The translations under genes were made by a program, and so were the position numbers. From assembly GCA_021767885.1 (NCBI GenBank), contig JAASSM010000160.1, positions 1-5,525 of the forward strand: a stretch of 5,525 nt of DNA, given 5' to 3'. Positions 1 to 5,522 of this stretch are shown piece after piece. The stretch is from a bacterium (GTDB lineage Bacteria > Krumholzibacteriota > Krumholzibacteria > LZORAL124-64-63). A model generated the notes under the pieces. The model saw only the letters and a program-made list of their open reading frames with translations. It searched no databases and was not told the origin of the DNA. The number at the start of each line of letters is the position of its first letter. Positions within the stretch are counted from its first letter, which is position 1.

Positions 1-912
1 GGCCGAGGCGGCGGCCGCCTGCAGATCCAGGCGGTTCTCCAGCGCCTCGGCGTAGAGCTGATCGATGTCCTCGAGGGCGAGCTCGGTCTCCAGCGGCGAG
101 GTGTCCACGTCCAGCCGCCGCGCCAGCGGCTGGTTCATGGCATAGGCGAGATCGGCGACGGCCTTCTCCACCTGGTTCTCGGCCACCACGAGGTCGTACT
201 TGGTCTGCTCGAGGCGGACCCGCTGCTGGAGCACGTCGCTCTTGGCCGCGCTGCCGAGGCGGAAATAGGTCTCGGTGCGCTCGAGCTCGGCCGCGGCCTG
301 GTCGCGGGTCTCGGCGGCGACTTCCCGCAGCTTGGTGAAGCGCAGCAGGTTGTAGTAGGCCACGGCGACGTTCTGGATCACCAGCTCCCGGGTGTACTCG
401 CGGCTGTGGAGGCTGGCCTCGCGGCTCGCCTGGGCGGCCTGCAGCCGGTTCACGTTGGCCAGGCCGTCGAAGAGGTTGAGGTTCGCCGACAGCGACCAGT
501 CCTTGCTGGTCGACCGGACGGTCACATCCTCGGTGACCGTGCCCGCCTGGCGAGTGGAGGGCAGCAGGATCATGTCGCCGGCCGAGTCGTAGAGCGTGTC
601 GAAGGCGCCCACGAAGAAGGGCGACTCGAGGTCGAAGTCGGTGCGCTCGGACTTGCTCCACGACCCCGAGGCCGCGAGGTTGGGCAGGAACGAGCCCCAG
701 GCGGCACGCACGTCCTGATCGGCGATGTCGGTCTCCGCGTCGCGGACGCGCAGGCTCGCGCTGCTCTCCAGGGCGATGCGGACGCAATCGCGCAGGGTCA
801 GGACCCCGGCGGTCTCGGCGTCCTGGGCGACGGCGGCGGCCGGCCAGCCGGCGATGGCCGCGGCCACGAACAGACCGATGAGGGCGAGTCGGGGGCGGGC
901 GCGGTGTGGCAT
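1..912 (-). CDS. TolC-family outer membrane efflux protein, 3' end cut by window edge
   Basis: The frame is open from an ATG at 912 to base 1 (304 codons, no stop), so only the N-terminal two thirds of a protein usually 430-500 residues long is present. Residues 1-30 look like a Sec signal peptide (Arg-rich start, hydrophobic core, cleavage near AVAQ-D). From about residue 38 the sequence reads like the first outer membrane efflux (OEP) repeat: LTLRDCVRIALESS, then AAWGSFLPNLAASGSW leading into a beta segment, LSANLNLFDG at 140-149, long amphipathic Ala/Glu/Gln-rich helices, and the family-typical YFRLGSAAKSDVLQQRV near 216-232. A second repeat seems to begin near residue 286 (LYAEALENRLDLQAA). 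Family members form trimeric outer membrane channels joined to periplasmic adaptors and inner-membrane pumps; the substrate cannot be told here. The start is supported by a GAGGAG ribosome binding site 9 bases upstream. It follows the tonB operon on the same strand after 255 bases, probably as a separate unit. Confidence 0.9.
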   Translation of the reverse strand, partial: MPHRARPRLALIGLFVAAAIAGWPAAAVAQDAETAGVLTLRDCVRIALESSASLRVRDAETDIADQDVRAAWGSFLPNLAASGSWSKSERTDFDLESPFFVGAFDTLYDSAGDMILLPSTRQAGTVTEDVTVRSTSKDWSLSANLNLFDGLANVNRLQAAQASREASLHSREYTRELVIQNVAVAYYNLLRFTKLREVAAETRDQAAAELERTETYFRLGSAAKSDVLQQRVRLEQTKYDLVVAENQVEKAVADLAYAMNQPLARRLDVDTSPLETELALEDIDQLYAEALENRLDLQAAAASA

Positions 913-921
913 GGATGGGTT

Positions 922-927
922 CTCCTC
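922..927 (-). promoter_or_regulatory. Ribosome binding site of the TolC-family gene
   Basis: On the minus strand GAGGAG lies 9 bases before the ATG at 912. This fixes the start of the TolC-family gene and gives it a complete signal peptide. Confidence 0.7.
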
Positions 928-1077
928 GAGACGTGGTGATGGTCCGCCCAGGCGGCGGCCCGGCTATCCTAAGGCCGCCGGGGGGCGCCTGGCCAGTGCT
1001 GATCGGTATCGGCGCGGCTCCGTCCCATCCTACGTCGGGCACGGCGGCAGGTTGCCGGCGTCGAGCCGCAGACGACA

Positions 1078-1104
1078 CAGGCCGCGTCTAGGTGACGCGG
1101 CCTG
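1078..1104 (-). terminator. Perfect 11-bp inverted repeat after tonB, terminator-like hairpin
   Basis: The arms CAGGCCGCGTC (1078-1088) and GACGCGGCCTG (1094-1104) pair perfectly around a 5-base loop, about 63 bases past the tonB stop. In the tonB direction the hairpin is followed by TGTGTCGTC, which is only mildly T-rich, so it lacks a classic U tract. It may be a U-poor intrinsic terminator, or an mRNA 3'-end stabiliser near a Rho-dependent stop. Confidence 0.5.
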
Positions 1105-1167
1105 GCCATGCGAGGTTCCCTGGCGGTTCGCGATCCGCGGGCCATGATGGCGGGCCGAGGACGTGCG

Positions 1168-1824
1168 CTAGCGCAGGGTGAAGTTGTAGGGCAGCGCCAT
1201 CCAGGCCTTCACCGGGATGTTGCGCTGCTTGCCCGGCTTCCACTTGGTCTTGCGCGCCGCCTTGAGGGCCTCGCGATCGAGCATGGGGTGGATCCCCTTG
1301 AGGATCTGGGCATCCATGACGTTGCCGTCCGGCCCCACCAGGATCTTGACCACCACCGTGCCCTGCATCTGCGAGAGCCGGGCCATCTCCGGGTACTCCG
1401 GCTGCACGAACTTGATGATCGACGGCTTCTCCTGGCTGACCACGAAGCCCTCGTCGCCACCGGAGAGGTCGTAGGTCTGCATGCCGCTGGTCAGCGCCTG
1501 ATCGAAGTCCACGAAGGTGTCGGCGATGTCCACCTCCTCGGTGACCTCCTCGTCGGGGGCCGCCTCGAACACCTTGGGCGGTGGCGGTGCCTCCTGCGGC
1601 GGCGGCGGCAGCTCGAAGTCCTCGGGCTGATCCTCGATGTCCACCACCTCGATCTCCTCCTGCCGCAGCTTGTACGGCTCGAAGGTGATCTCCGGCGAGA
1701 CGATGAAGGCCACGATCGTGATCAGCAGCGCGATGACCACCGACCAGCGCAGCGTCTTGTTGTACTGCGCCTTGAACTCGGTGTTGGCCGACCAGACGAT
1801 CTCCTTGTGGTATTCGGTCGCCAT
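1168..1824 (-). CDS. tonB: TonB-family energy transducer
   Basis: This 218-residue protein has the TonB layout. It starts with a cytoplasmic stretch of about 26 residues, then a single membrane anchor near 27-43 (WSVVIALLITIVAFIV). An acidic periplasmic linker follows with a short proline box at 73-83 (PPPPQEAPPPP), then a C-terminal TonB domain from about 135 to 217. Inside that domain are the typical PEYPEMAR start, GTVVVKILVGPDGNV, the DREALKAARKTKWKPG helix-strand and a closing PVKAWMALPYNF. The protein carries energy from the ExbB-ExbD proton motor to outer-membrane TonB-dependent receptors. The anchor has no histidine, unlike the Ser-His-Leu-Ser pattern of Escherichia coli TonB, and the proline segment is much shorter. 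It is the last gene of the operon: its ATG lies 7 bases after the stop of the second exbD, and that stop codon overlaps its ribosome binding site. The substrate and partner receptors are unknown, as none is encoded here. Confidence 0.93.
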   Translation of the reverse strand: MATEYHKEIVWSANTEFKAQYNKTLRWSVVIALLITIVAFIVSPEITFEPYKLRQEEIEVVDIEDQPEDFELPPPPQEAPPPPKVFEAAPDEEVTEEVDIADTFVDFDQALTSGMQTYDLSGGDEGFVVSQEKPSIIKFVQPEYPEMARLSQMQGTVVVKILVGPDGNVMDAQILKGIHPMLDREALKAARKTKWKPGKQRNIPVKAWMALPYNFTLR

Positions 1825-1828
1825 GGCG

Positions 1829-1833
1829 CTCCT
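1829..1833 (-). promoter_or_regulatory. Ribosome binding site of tonB, overlapping the exbD stop codon
   Basis: On the minus strand AGGAG lies 4 bases before the tonB ATG. Its first two bases are the last two of the TAG stop (1834-1832) of the preceding exbD. A ribosome ending on exbD would sit directly on this site, which suggests translational coupling. Confidence 0.65.
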
Positions 1834-2260
1834 AGTACTTCGCTGGCGGGTTGATCTCGACGTCGTTGTTGAAGAGCACGCGCACCGCGTTGACCTCCTT
1901 CAACGCCTCCATGACGTCGCTCACCGTGCCGTACGGGGTCATCTGGTCCGTCTTGAACGCCACGATCAGCTGCGGGTTCTCCTGGATCTTGGTCCCGAAG
2001 ATGTCGGAGATGTGCTTGACCTGGACGATGCGATCGTCCACGGAGATGCGCCCGACGCGGTCGATGTAGATGTTCGAGACCAGCTCGCGGTCCGCTTCCT
2101 CGCCGGCCTCCGCCCGGGGCAGCTCCACGGGCAGTCCGGTCTCCTTGCGGAACACGGTGGTCACCATGAAGAAGATGAGCAGCAGGAACACGATGTCGCC
2201 CATGGACGACGTCGGGATGAATGGCTCCTTCTTCGCGGTGCGATTGAAATCGAGGGCCAT
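1832..2260 (-). CDS. exbD: ExbD/TolR-family proton-motor subunit (second copy)
   Basis: This 142-residue protein has the ExbD form: a short cytoplasmic N-terminus, one membrane helix near 22-38 (GDIVFLLLIFFMVTTVF) and a periplasmic domain to the C-terminus. Asp22 at the start of the helix matches the membrane aspartate that carries protons in ExbD, TolR and MotB-like stators. The periplasmic part has the usual alternation of beta strands and a helix, ending in YGTVSDVMEALKEVNAVRVLF. It should pair with the ExbB upstream to drive TonB. It begins 4 bases after the first exbD stop and ends 7 bases before tonB, so it is central to a tightly packed operon. It is clearly diverged from the first copy: they share the helix pattern and the C-terminal YGT-x3-A/E-L layout but differ at most other positions. 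This points to an old duplication and possibly a mixed ExbD dimer. A TolR role is less likely because tonB is adjacent and no tolA, tolB or pal is seen. Confidence 0.93.
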   Translation of the reverse strand: MALDFNRTAKKEPFIPTSSMGDIVFLLLIFFMVTTVFRKETGLPVELPRAEAGEEADRELVSNIYIDRVGRISVDDRIVQVKHISDIFGTKIQENPQLIVAFKTDQMTPYGTVSDVMEALKEVNAVRVLFNNDVEINPPAKY

Positions 2261-2264
2261 GCCG

Positions 2265-2687
2265 CTACCTCCCGCTCGTCTTCAAGGTCAGCTTGCGGGC
2301 GTTGGCCAGCTTCAGCTCGTCGAGTGCGGCCACCATGGTGCCGTAGTGCGCGTCCGGGTGCGTCTCCAGCACCACCACGGTCTTCTCGTTGGCCAGGATC
2401 CGCGCCTCGATGAGGCTCTTGACCTGGGCGAGTTCGATGGGCTTGCGGTCCAGGGTCAGGCTGTTGTCGTAGTTGATGCGGAGGGTGGCGATGTTGGACT
2501 CCGCCACCTTCACCGTATCGGTCTCCGTCTTCTGCTTGCCCGGCAGGATCATGATCAGTCCCTGCTCCTCGGCGAAGATGGTGGAGACGATGAAGAAGAT
2601 CAGCAGCAGGAAGGAGATGTCGCTGGTGGAGGCCATGGTGACCTCTCCCAGTGATCCGCGCCCCTTCTTCTTCTTGAACACGGCCAT
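2265..2687 (-). CDS. exbD: ExbD/TolR-family proton-motor subunit (first copy)
   Basis: This 140-residue protein opens with a basic cytoplasmic tail (KKKKGR), followed by one membrane helix near 22-39 (SDISFLLLIFFIVSTIF). Asp23 sits at the position of the proton-carrying aspartate of ExbD. The rest is the periplasmic domain, with LRINYDNSLTLDRKPI in its middle and YGTMVAALDELKLANARKLTL near the end. It should work with ExbB and the second ExbD in a proton-driven motor that energises TonB. It lies 67 bases after exbB, the widest gap in the operon, and has a strong GAGGAG ribosome binding site 6 bases before the ATG. The last codons of this gene contain the ribosome binding site of the next one. 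No key residue is missing and the length is normal for the family. Confidence 0.93.
   Translation of the reverse strand: MAVFKKKKGRGSLGEVTMASTSDISFLLLIFFIVSTIFAEEQGLIMILPGKQKTETDTVKVAESNIATLRINYDNSLTLDRKPIELAQVKSLIEARILANEKTVVVLETHPDAHYGTMVAALDELKLANARKLTLKTSGR
2268..2273 (-). promoter_or_regulatory. Ribosome binding site of the second exbD, inside the end of the first
   Basis: On the minus strand GGGAGG forms the last two sense codons (Gly-Arg) of the first exbD, directly before its TAG stop and 7 bases before the ATG at 2260. The stop and the next start are 4 bases apart, so translation of the two exbD genes is probably coupled. Confidence 0.65.
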
Positions 2688-2693
2688 GCCGGA

Positions 2694-2699
2694 CTCCTC
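2694..2699 (-). promoter_or_regulatory. Ribosome binding site of the first exbD
   Basis: On the minus strand GAGGAG ends 6 bases before the ATG at 2687. It lies in the 67-base exbB-exbD spacer, so this gene can be translated independently of exbB. Confidence 0.65.
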
Positions 2700-2754
2700 A
2701 CTCCCAGATCAACCGGATTTCCGACCACTCCACACCCGGGCGACGCCTCGCTCG

Positions 2755-3642
2755 CTAGGGCTTGATCGTGTCCAGCGCCTCGATCAGCTCCATGGCCGCC
2801 TCCTCCATCTCGATGGTGAAGCGGTCGATGGCCGAGATGAAGTAGTTGTAGCCGATGGTCGTGGGGATCGCGATGATCAGACCGGTGGCCGTGGTGATGA
2901 GCGCCTCGGAGATACCCGAGGCCACCAGCTTGGCGTTCACCTGGTCGCTCTGGGCGATGGCCTCGAAGGCGTTGATCATACCGGAGACGGTGCCCAGGAA
3001 GCCCACCAGCGGCGCGGTGGTGGTCACCGAGGAGATCCACACCAGACCACGCTCGAGGAAGCTCATCTCGATGACGCCGGCGGTGCCGATGGCCTTCTCC
3101 ACGGCGTCGTCGCCCCGGTCGGCCTTCTGCAGCCCGCTGTACAGGATGGCCGCGATGGGACCGCGCCACTTCTGGCACTCCTCGGCGGCGGCCTGCACGC
3201 CCTCGGTCTTCAGGGTGGTGATCACCGTACCGATGAGCTTGCGGGTGTTGACCTTGGCGCGGCTCAGGGTGATCAGGCGCTCGACGATGAACACCAGGCC
3301 GATGACCGCGATGGTCAGCAGCCACCACATGAAGTTGCCACCCTTGATGAAGAGCTGGCCGAAGCCCGTGTCGGCGATGGGGCTGTTCTCCACCATGCCC
3401 ATCAGGCCACCGCGCTCCTCCGGCACCGGCACGTAGAGGTTGGCGGAGTCGGCGGCCGACACCGTGAACCCGAGCGAGTCGGTGGGGGCGTTGATCTTCT
3501 CGTAGCGCGCCATGCGCGCCTGGTTCGCGGCGTCCTCGTCCGCCTCCTCCTGGGCCAGCACCGGCGCCGTCATGGCGGCGGAGATCAACCCCAGGCACAG
3601 CAGAACGAAGCAAGCGTGTTTCAGCGTAGCGTGACGAGCCAT
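2755..3642 (-). CDS. exbB: ExbB/MotA/TolQ-family proton channel with N-terminal signal peptide
   Basis: From the ATG at 3642 this is a 295-residue protein. Residues 1-31 look like a cleavable signal peptide (MARHATLKHA, a hydrophobic core, then APVLAQ). A polar periplasmic segment of about 70 residues follows, then three membrane helices near 104-122 (MWWLLTIAVIGLVFIVERL), 200-223 and 249-270. Helices two and three carry the family signatures TTAPLVGFLGTVSGMI and EALITTATGLIIAIPTTI, including the polar threonines that line the proton path in ExbB. The loop between helices one and two is the usual large cytoplasmic domain (KADRGDDAVEKAI). It is the channel of the motor that powers TonB and heads the operon. 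An in-frame ATG at 3663 would add 7 residues, but no ribosome binding site precedes it, whereas GGGAG lies 9 bases before the ATG at 3642. A signal-peptide form of this family is longer than E. coli ExbB (244 residues). TolQ is a less likely identity because tonB follows. Confidence 0.92.
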   Translation of the reverse strand: MARHATLKHACFVLLCLGLISAAMTAPVLAQEEADEDAANQARMARYEKINAPTDSLGFTVSAADSANLYVPVPEERGGLMGMVENSPIADTGFGQLFIKGGNFMWWLLTIAVIGLVFIVERLITLSRAKVNTRKLIGTVITTLKTEGVQAAAEECQKWRGPIAAILYSGLQKADRGDDAVEKAIGTAGVIEMSFLERGLVWISSVTTTAPLVGFLGTVSGMINAFEAIAQSDQVNAKLVASGISEALITTATGLIIAIPTTIGYNYFISAIDRFTIEMEEAAMELIEALDTIKP

Positions 3643-3651
3643 TGCCAAAGT

Positions 3652-3656
3652 CTCCC
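3652..3656 (-). promoter_or_regulatory. Ribosome binding site that decides the exbB start
   Basis: On the minus strand GGGAG lies 9 bases before the ATG at 3642. It falls within the codons that a longer form from the ATG at 3663 would use, and that upstream ATG has no such site. It therefore favours the shorter protein. Confidence 0.6.
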
Positions 3657-3783
3657 TTTCCATGTGGGACCCGGACGGGTTGGTCGCTCGGAGGGCGGGC
3701 CACAGGTGGGGCTCCGGGCCTTTCCTCCGCCGTGAGCGGGCCCCGCGACCGGGCTCGAGCGCGCCCAGGGAACCCTCTCGACC

Positions 3784-3796
3784 GCCGAATTTCGGC
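3784..3796. promoter_or_regulatory. Palindrome on the predicted exbB transcription start
   Basis: GCCGAA and TTCGGC form 6-bp arms around a single central base, directly downstream of the -10 box of the exbB promoter. The centre (3790) falls about where transcription should start. The place and symmetry suit a repressor operator, but no regulator is known and a short palindrome can arise by chance. Confidence 0.3.
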
Positions 3797-3826
3797 AGTA
3801 TATCGACGTCAGTTAATTAGTGTCAA
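3797..3826 (-). promoter_or_regulatory. Sigma-70-type promoter of the exbB-exbD-exbD-tonB operon
   Basis: On the minus strand a perfect TTGACA (-35, 3826-3821) is followed after 18 bp by TATACT (-10, 3802-3797), five of six matches to consensus. It sits in the only AT-rich patch of a GC-rich window and points at exbB. The predicted start near 3790 leaves a leader of roughly 148 bases before the exbB ATG. No other promoter of this quality was noticed. Confidence 0.7.
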
Positions 3827-3860
3827 CCGACCACCCAAGTCAAACCATTCTTCGCGTTTG

Positions 3861-3887
3861 CCGCGCCGAAACCACGCATCGGCGCGG
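3861..3887 (-). terminator. Perfect 9-bp GC hairpin after the GWxTD gene
   Basis: CCGCGCCGA (3861-3869) and TCGGCGCGG (3879-3887) pair perfectly around a 9-base loop, beginning about 9 bases after the stop of the GWxTD gene. Its position suits a transcript end, separating that gene from the exbB promoter just downstream. In that direction the hairpin is followed by CAAACGCGAAG, with no U tract, so intrinsic termination is uncertain. Confidence 0.45.
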
Positions 3888-3896
3888 GATTTCGGC

Positions 3897-5522
3897 TCAA
3901 CTGCCCTCTAGCCGGGTGTTGTCGGAATCGAGCACGTAGCGCCCGTCGCCGGTCTTGTCGACGAACAGGAACCGCAGGCCGCCGCCCTGGCCCGAATAGG
4001 AGTTCAGGAAGAGCTGGTCGCCGCCGTCGTCGTAGCGCCAGAGCTGGAAGGTGCGCGTGTCCGCAGCGGTCTTGTTGGCGCGGATGTCCTTGTCGGCCAG
4101 GTAGGAATAGGGCATGGGGATGGCGCCGCCGAACTCCCCGGTGAGATCCTGGGGACTGTCCATGACGCCGCCACGGACCATCTCGCCCACCCGCTCGGGC
4201 GCGTAACGCTGGTAGACCATGATCCGAGCGTCCTCGAGGGCGCCCCGGTTCAGCGGCACGGCCTCCTCGCGGATCCCGTCCGGCTCGCCGAGCAGCAGAT
4301 AGATCTTGCCGCGCGGATCGGCCGGACCGTCCTCGGTCAGGCCGCCGAGGTAGGTCTCGACGTAGGCCAGACGCCGCTGGAACTCGGCCTCCACCTCGTT
4401 GTACGGATCCTCCGGCGTGGGATCGAGGTCTGCCCAGAACTCCTCCAGGATCAGCTCCTTCTCCACCCGCGGCGCCTCCTCGAAGCGCTCCAGCTGCTCA
4501 CCCAGCAGCACGATGCGGCCCTCTCCCAGGAGCCGGTCGAGCGGGCGGACCAGCTGCTGCAGGCTCCAGACCATGTCGAAACCGGTGAGCATGCCGCGGC
4601 CGGTGGTGTCCACCGGCGCGATGCCCAGACGGAACGCGCCCGGCGGCAGGCCGCCGGCGTCCATCTCCCAGTACACGGCCACCGGATGGCCCGCGGCCAG
4701 GGCGCGCTGCTCCGGCGGCGCCAGGGAGAAGGTGTCCACCAGCGCGAAATCCAGGTGATCGCTGGCGATCTCCAGGCGGAGCGGCCGCGTCGCCGCCCGG
4801 CGTCGATCCTCCACCAGCACCGGCGGCTCCACCATGAAGTACAGCTGCAGCGCCGGGACCTCGAGTCCGTAGCGCCGCAGCGGATGGACGTGATCCCAGG
4901 GACCGGCCCCGGCCCCGGGCGCCACCGGCCGGCCATCCCGCTCCCAGGTGCGGATGGGCGCGTGGGCGAGGAACACCGCATCGCCCACCGACAGGCCACG
5001 CGGCGCGCGGGCGGGCGGCGCGTACCAGTCCGCCCGGGCCGTGGCCTGGGCCCGGCGGTCGGAACCGAGATTGGCGAATCCGGGTCGACGGCGGTTGAGA
5101 TCGTCGACCACCACGCTGAGCCGGCCGCTATCGAAGGGGACTCCGCGCAACACCACCGGGAACTCCCGACGCAGGGCGGGTGCCGCCGCATCCTCGCGGT
5201 GGGCGGCATCCAGGCGCACGGTGGTCTCCATGGCCGCCTCGCGGCCGTCGGGAGCCGCCAGGCGGGCCTGCACGCGCAGCCGCGCCCGCGGGCGTCCGGC
5301 GTCGTCCGCGAAGGTGATCTCGCGGTGCTCCACCGAGATCATCACCACGACGTCGTGACCGCCGACCCCACCGGGAAGGGTCACCGCGTCGCACACGAAC
5401 CGGAAGTTCCCCTCCCCCGCGACGGGACGGAGCCAGCCGGCGAGGGCGGGGACGGCCAGCAACAGGACGGCGAACAGCATGGCCGGCAGCACCCGGACGT
5501 GCGGGCGCGCGGGCGCGGGCAA
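3897..5522 (-). CDS. Secreted GWxTD-domain protein of unknown function, start uncertain at window edge
   Basis: The frame runs from the right edge to a TGA at 3897. Numbered from a TTG at 5522 it has 541 residues, but it is open to base 5525, so the true start may lie outside. An ATG at 5480 would remove 14 residues and with them the basic part of the signal peptide (RPHVR before MLFAVLLLAVPALAG), and it has no clear ribosome binding site. Residues 35-330 are a strand-rich region I do not recognise. Residues 360-422 match the GWxTD domain: FW-x3-DPTP, NEVEAEFQRR, then a segment ending RGKIYLLLGEPDGI. The C-terminal part (491-535) has the family's LWRYDD and LRFLFVDKTGDGRY strands. The eponymous Gly-Trp-x-Thr-Asp motif is degenerate here, reading GPADP at 399-403. 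GWxTD proteins are exported proteins of unknown role in FCB bacteria and Acidobacteria. The gene ends 233 bases before the exbB ATG group, with a hairpin and a promoter between, so it is probably a separate unit. Confidence 0.8.
   Translation of the reverse strand: MPAPARPHVRVLPAMLFAVLLLAVPALAGWLRPVAGEGNFRFVCDAVTLPGGVGGHDVVVMISVEHREITFADDAGRPRARLRVQARLAAPDGREAAMETTVRLDAAHREDAAAPALRREFPVVLRGVPFDSGRLSVVVDDLNRRRPGFANLGSDRRAQATARADWYAPPARAPRGLSVGDAVFLAHAPIRTWERDGRPVAPGAGAGPWDHVHPLRRYGLEVPALQLYFMVEPPVLVEDRRRAATRPLRLEIASDHLDFALVDTFSLAPPEQRALAAGHPVAVYWEMDAGGLPPGAFRLGIAPVDTTGRGMLTGFDMVWSLQQLVRPLDRLLGEGRIVLLGEQLERFEEAPRVEKELILEEFWADLDPTPEDPYNEVEAEFQRRLAYVETYLGGLTEDGPADPRGKIYLLLGEPDGIREEAVPLNRGALEDARIMVYQRYAPERVGEMVRGGVMDSPQDLTGEFGGAIPMPYSYLADKDIRANKTAADTRTFQLWRYDDGGDQLFLNSYSGQGGGLRFLFVDKTGDGRYVLDSDNTRLEGS

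Larger units (their letters stand above)
913..1167. other. Intergenic region between tonB and the TolC-family gene
   Basis: These 255 bases hold no supportable gene. Next to the tonB side is a perfect 11-bp inverted repeat (1078-1104). Nearer the TolC-family gene is a second inverted repeat with 8-bp arms, CGGCGGCC at 953-960 and GGCCGCCG at 973-980, around a 12-base loop; it would lie in the leader of the TolC-family mRNA. A small GCCAT-G-ATGGC palindrome sits at 1141-1151. I looked on the minus strand for a -35/-10 pair driving the TolC-family gene and found only weak TAGGAT -10-like words without a matching -35, so no promoter is called. Confidence 0.6.

Noticed and set aside
406..939. Plus-strand frames at 392-592, 406-939 and 725-1147
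   Set aside because: They lie opposite the TolC-family gene, whose frame reads through from 912 to the window edge with a clear signal peptide and family motifs.
981..1070. TAGGAT words as -10 boxes for the TolC-family gene
   Set aside because: Neither copy has an acceptable -35 at 16-18 bp, so they could easily be chance matches.
1560..1615. Run of GGCGG/GGTGG repeats
   Set aside because: It simply encodes the proline box of TonB (CCG/CCC codons on the minus strand), so it is not an independent repeat.
1108..1854. Plus-strand open frame of 248 codons opposite tonB
   Set aside because: It is antisense to the whole of tonB, with Leu/Arg/His/Asp-rich low-complexity content and no ribosome binding site or domain seen.
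2600..3703. Minus-strand open frame of 367 codons overlapping exbB in another frame
   Set aside because: It is a frame shadow of exbB and exbD: its product has low complexity (Gly, Arg, His), no membrane helices, and conflicts with clear family matches in the other frame.
2473..3735. Long plus-strand open frame of 420 codons across exbD and exbB
   Set aside because: It lies antisense to two well-supported genes. Its translation is rich in Arg, Gly, His and Asp with no recognisable domain, as expected from the complement of GC-rich coding DNA.
4451..5209. Alternative minus-strand frame of 252 codons within the GWxTD gene
   Set aside because: The product is dominated by Arg, Trp, Ser and Pro, typical of a +1 shadow in GC-rich DNA; the overlapping frame has the recognised domain.
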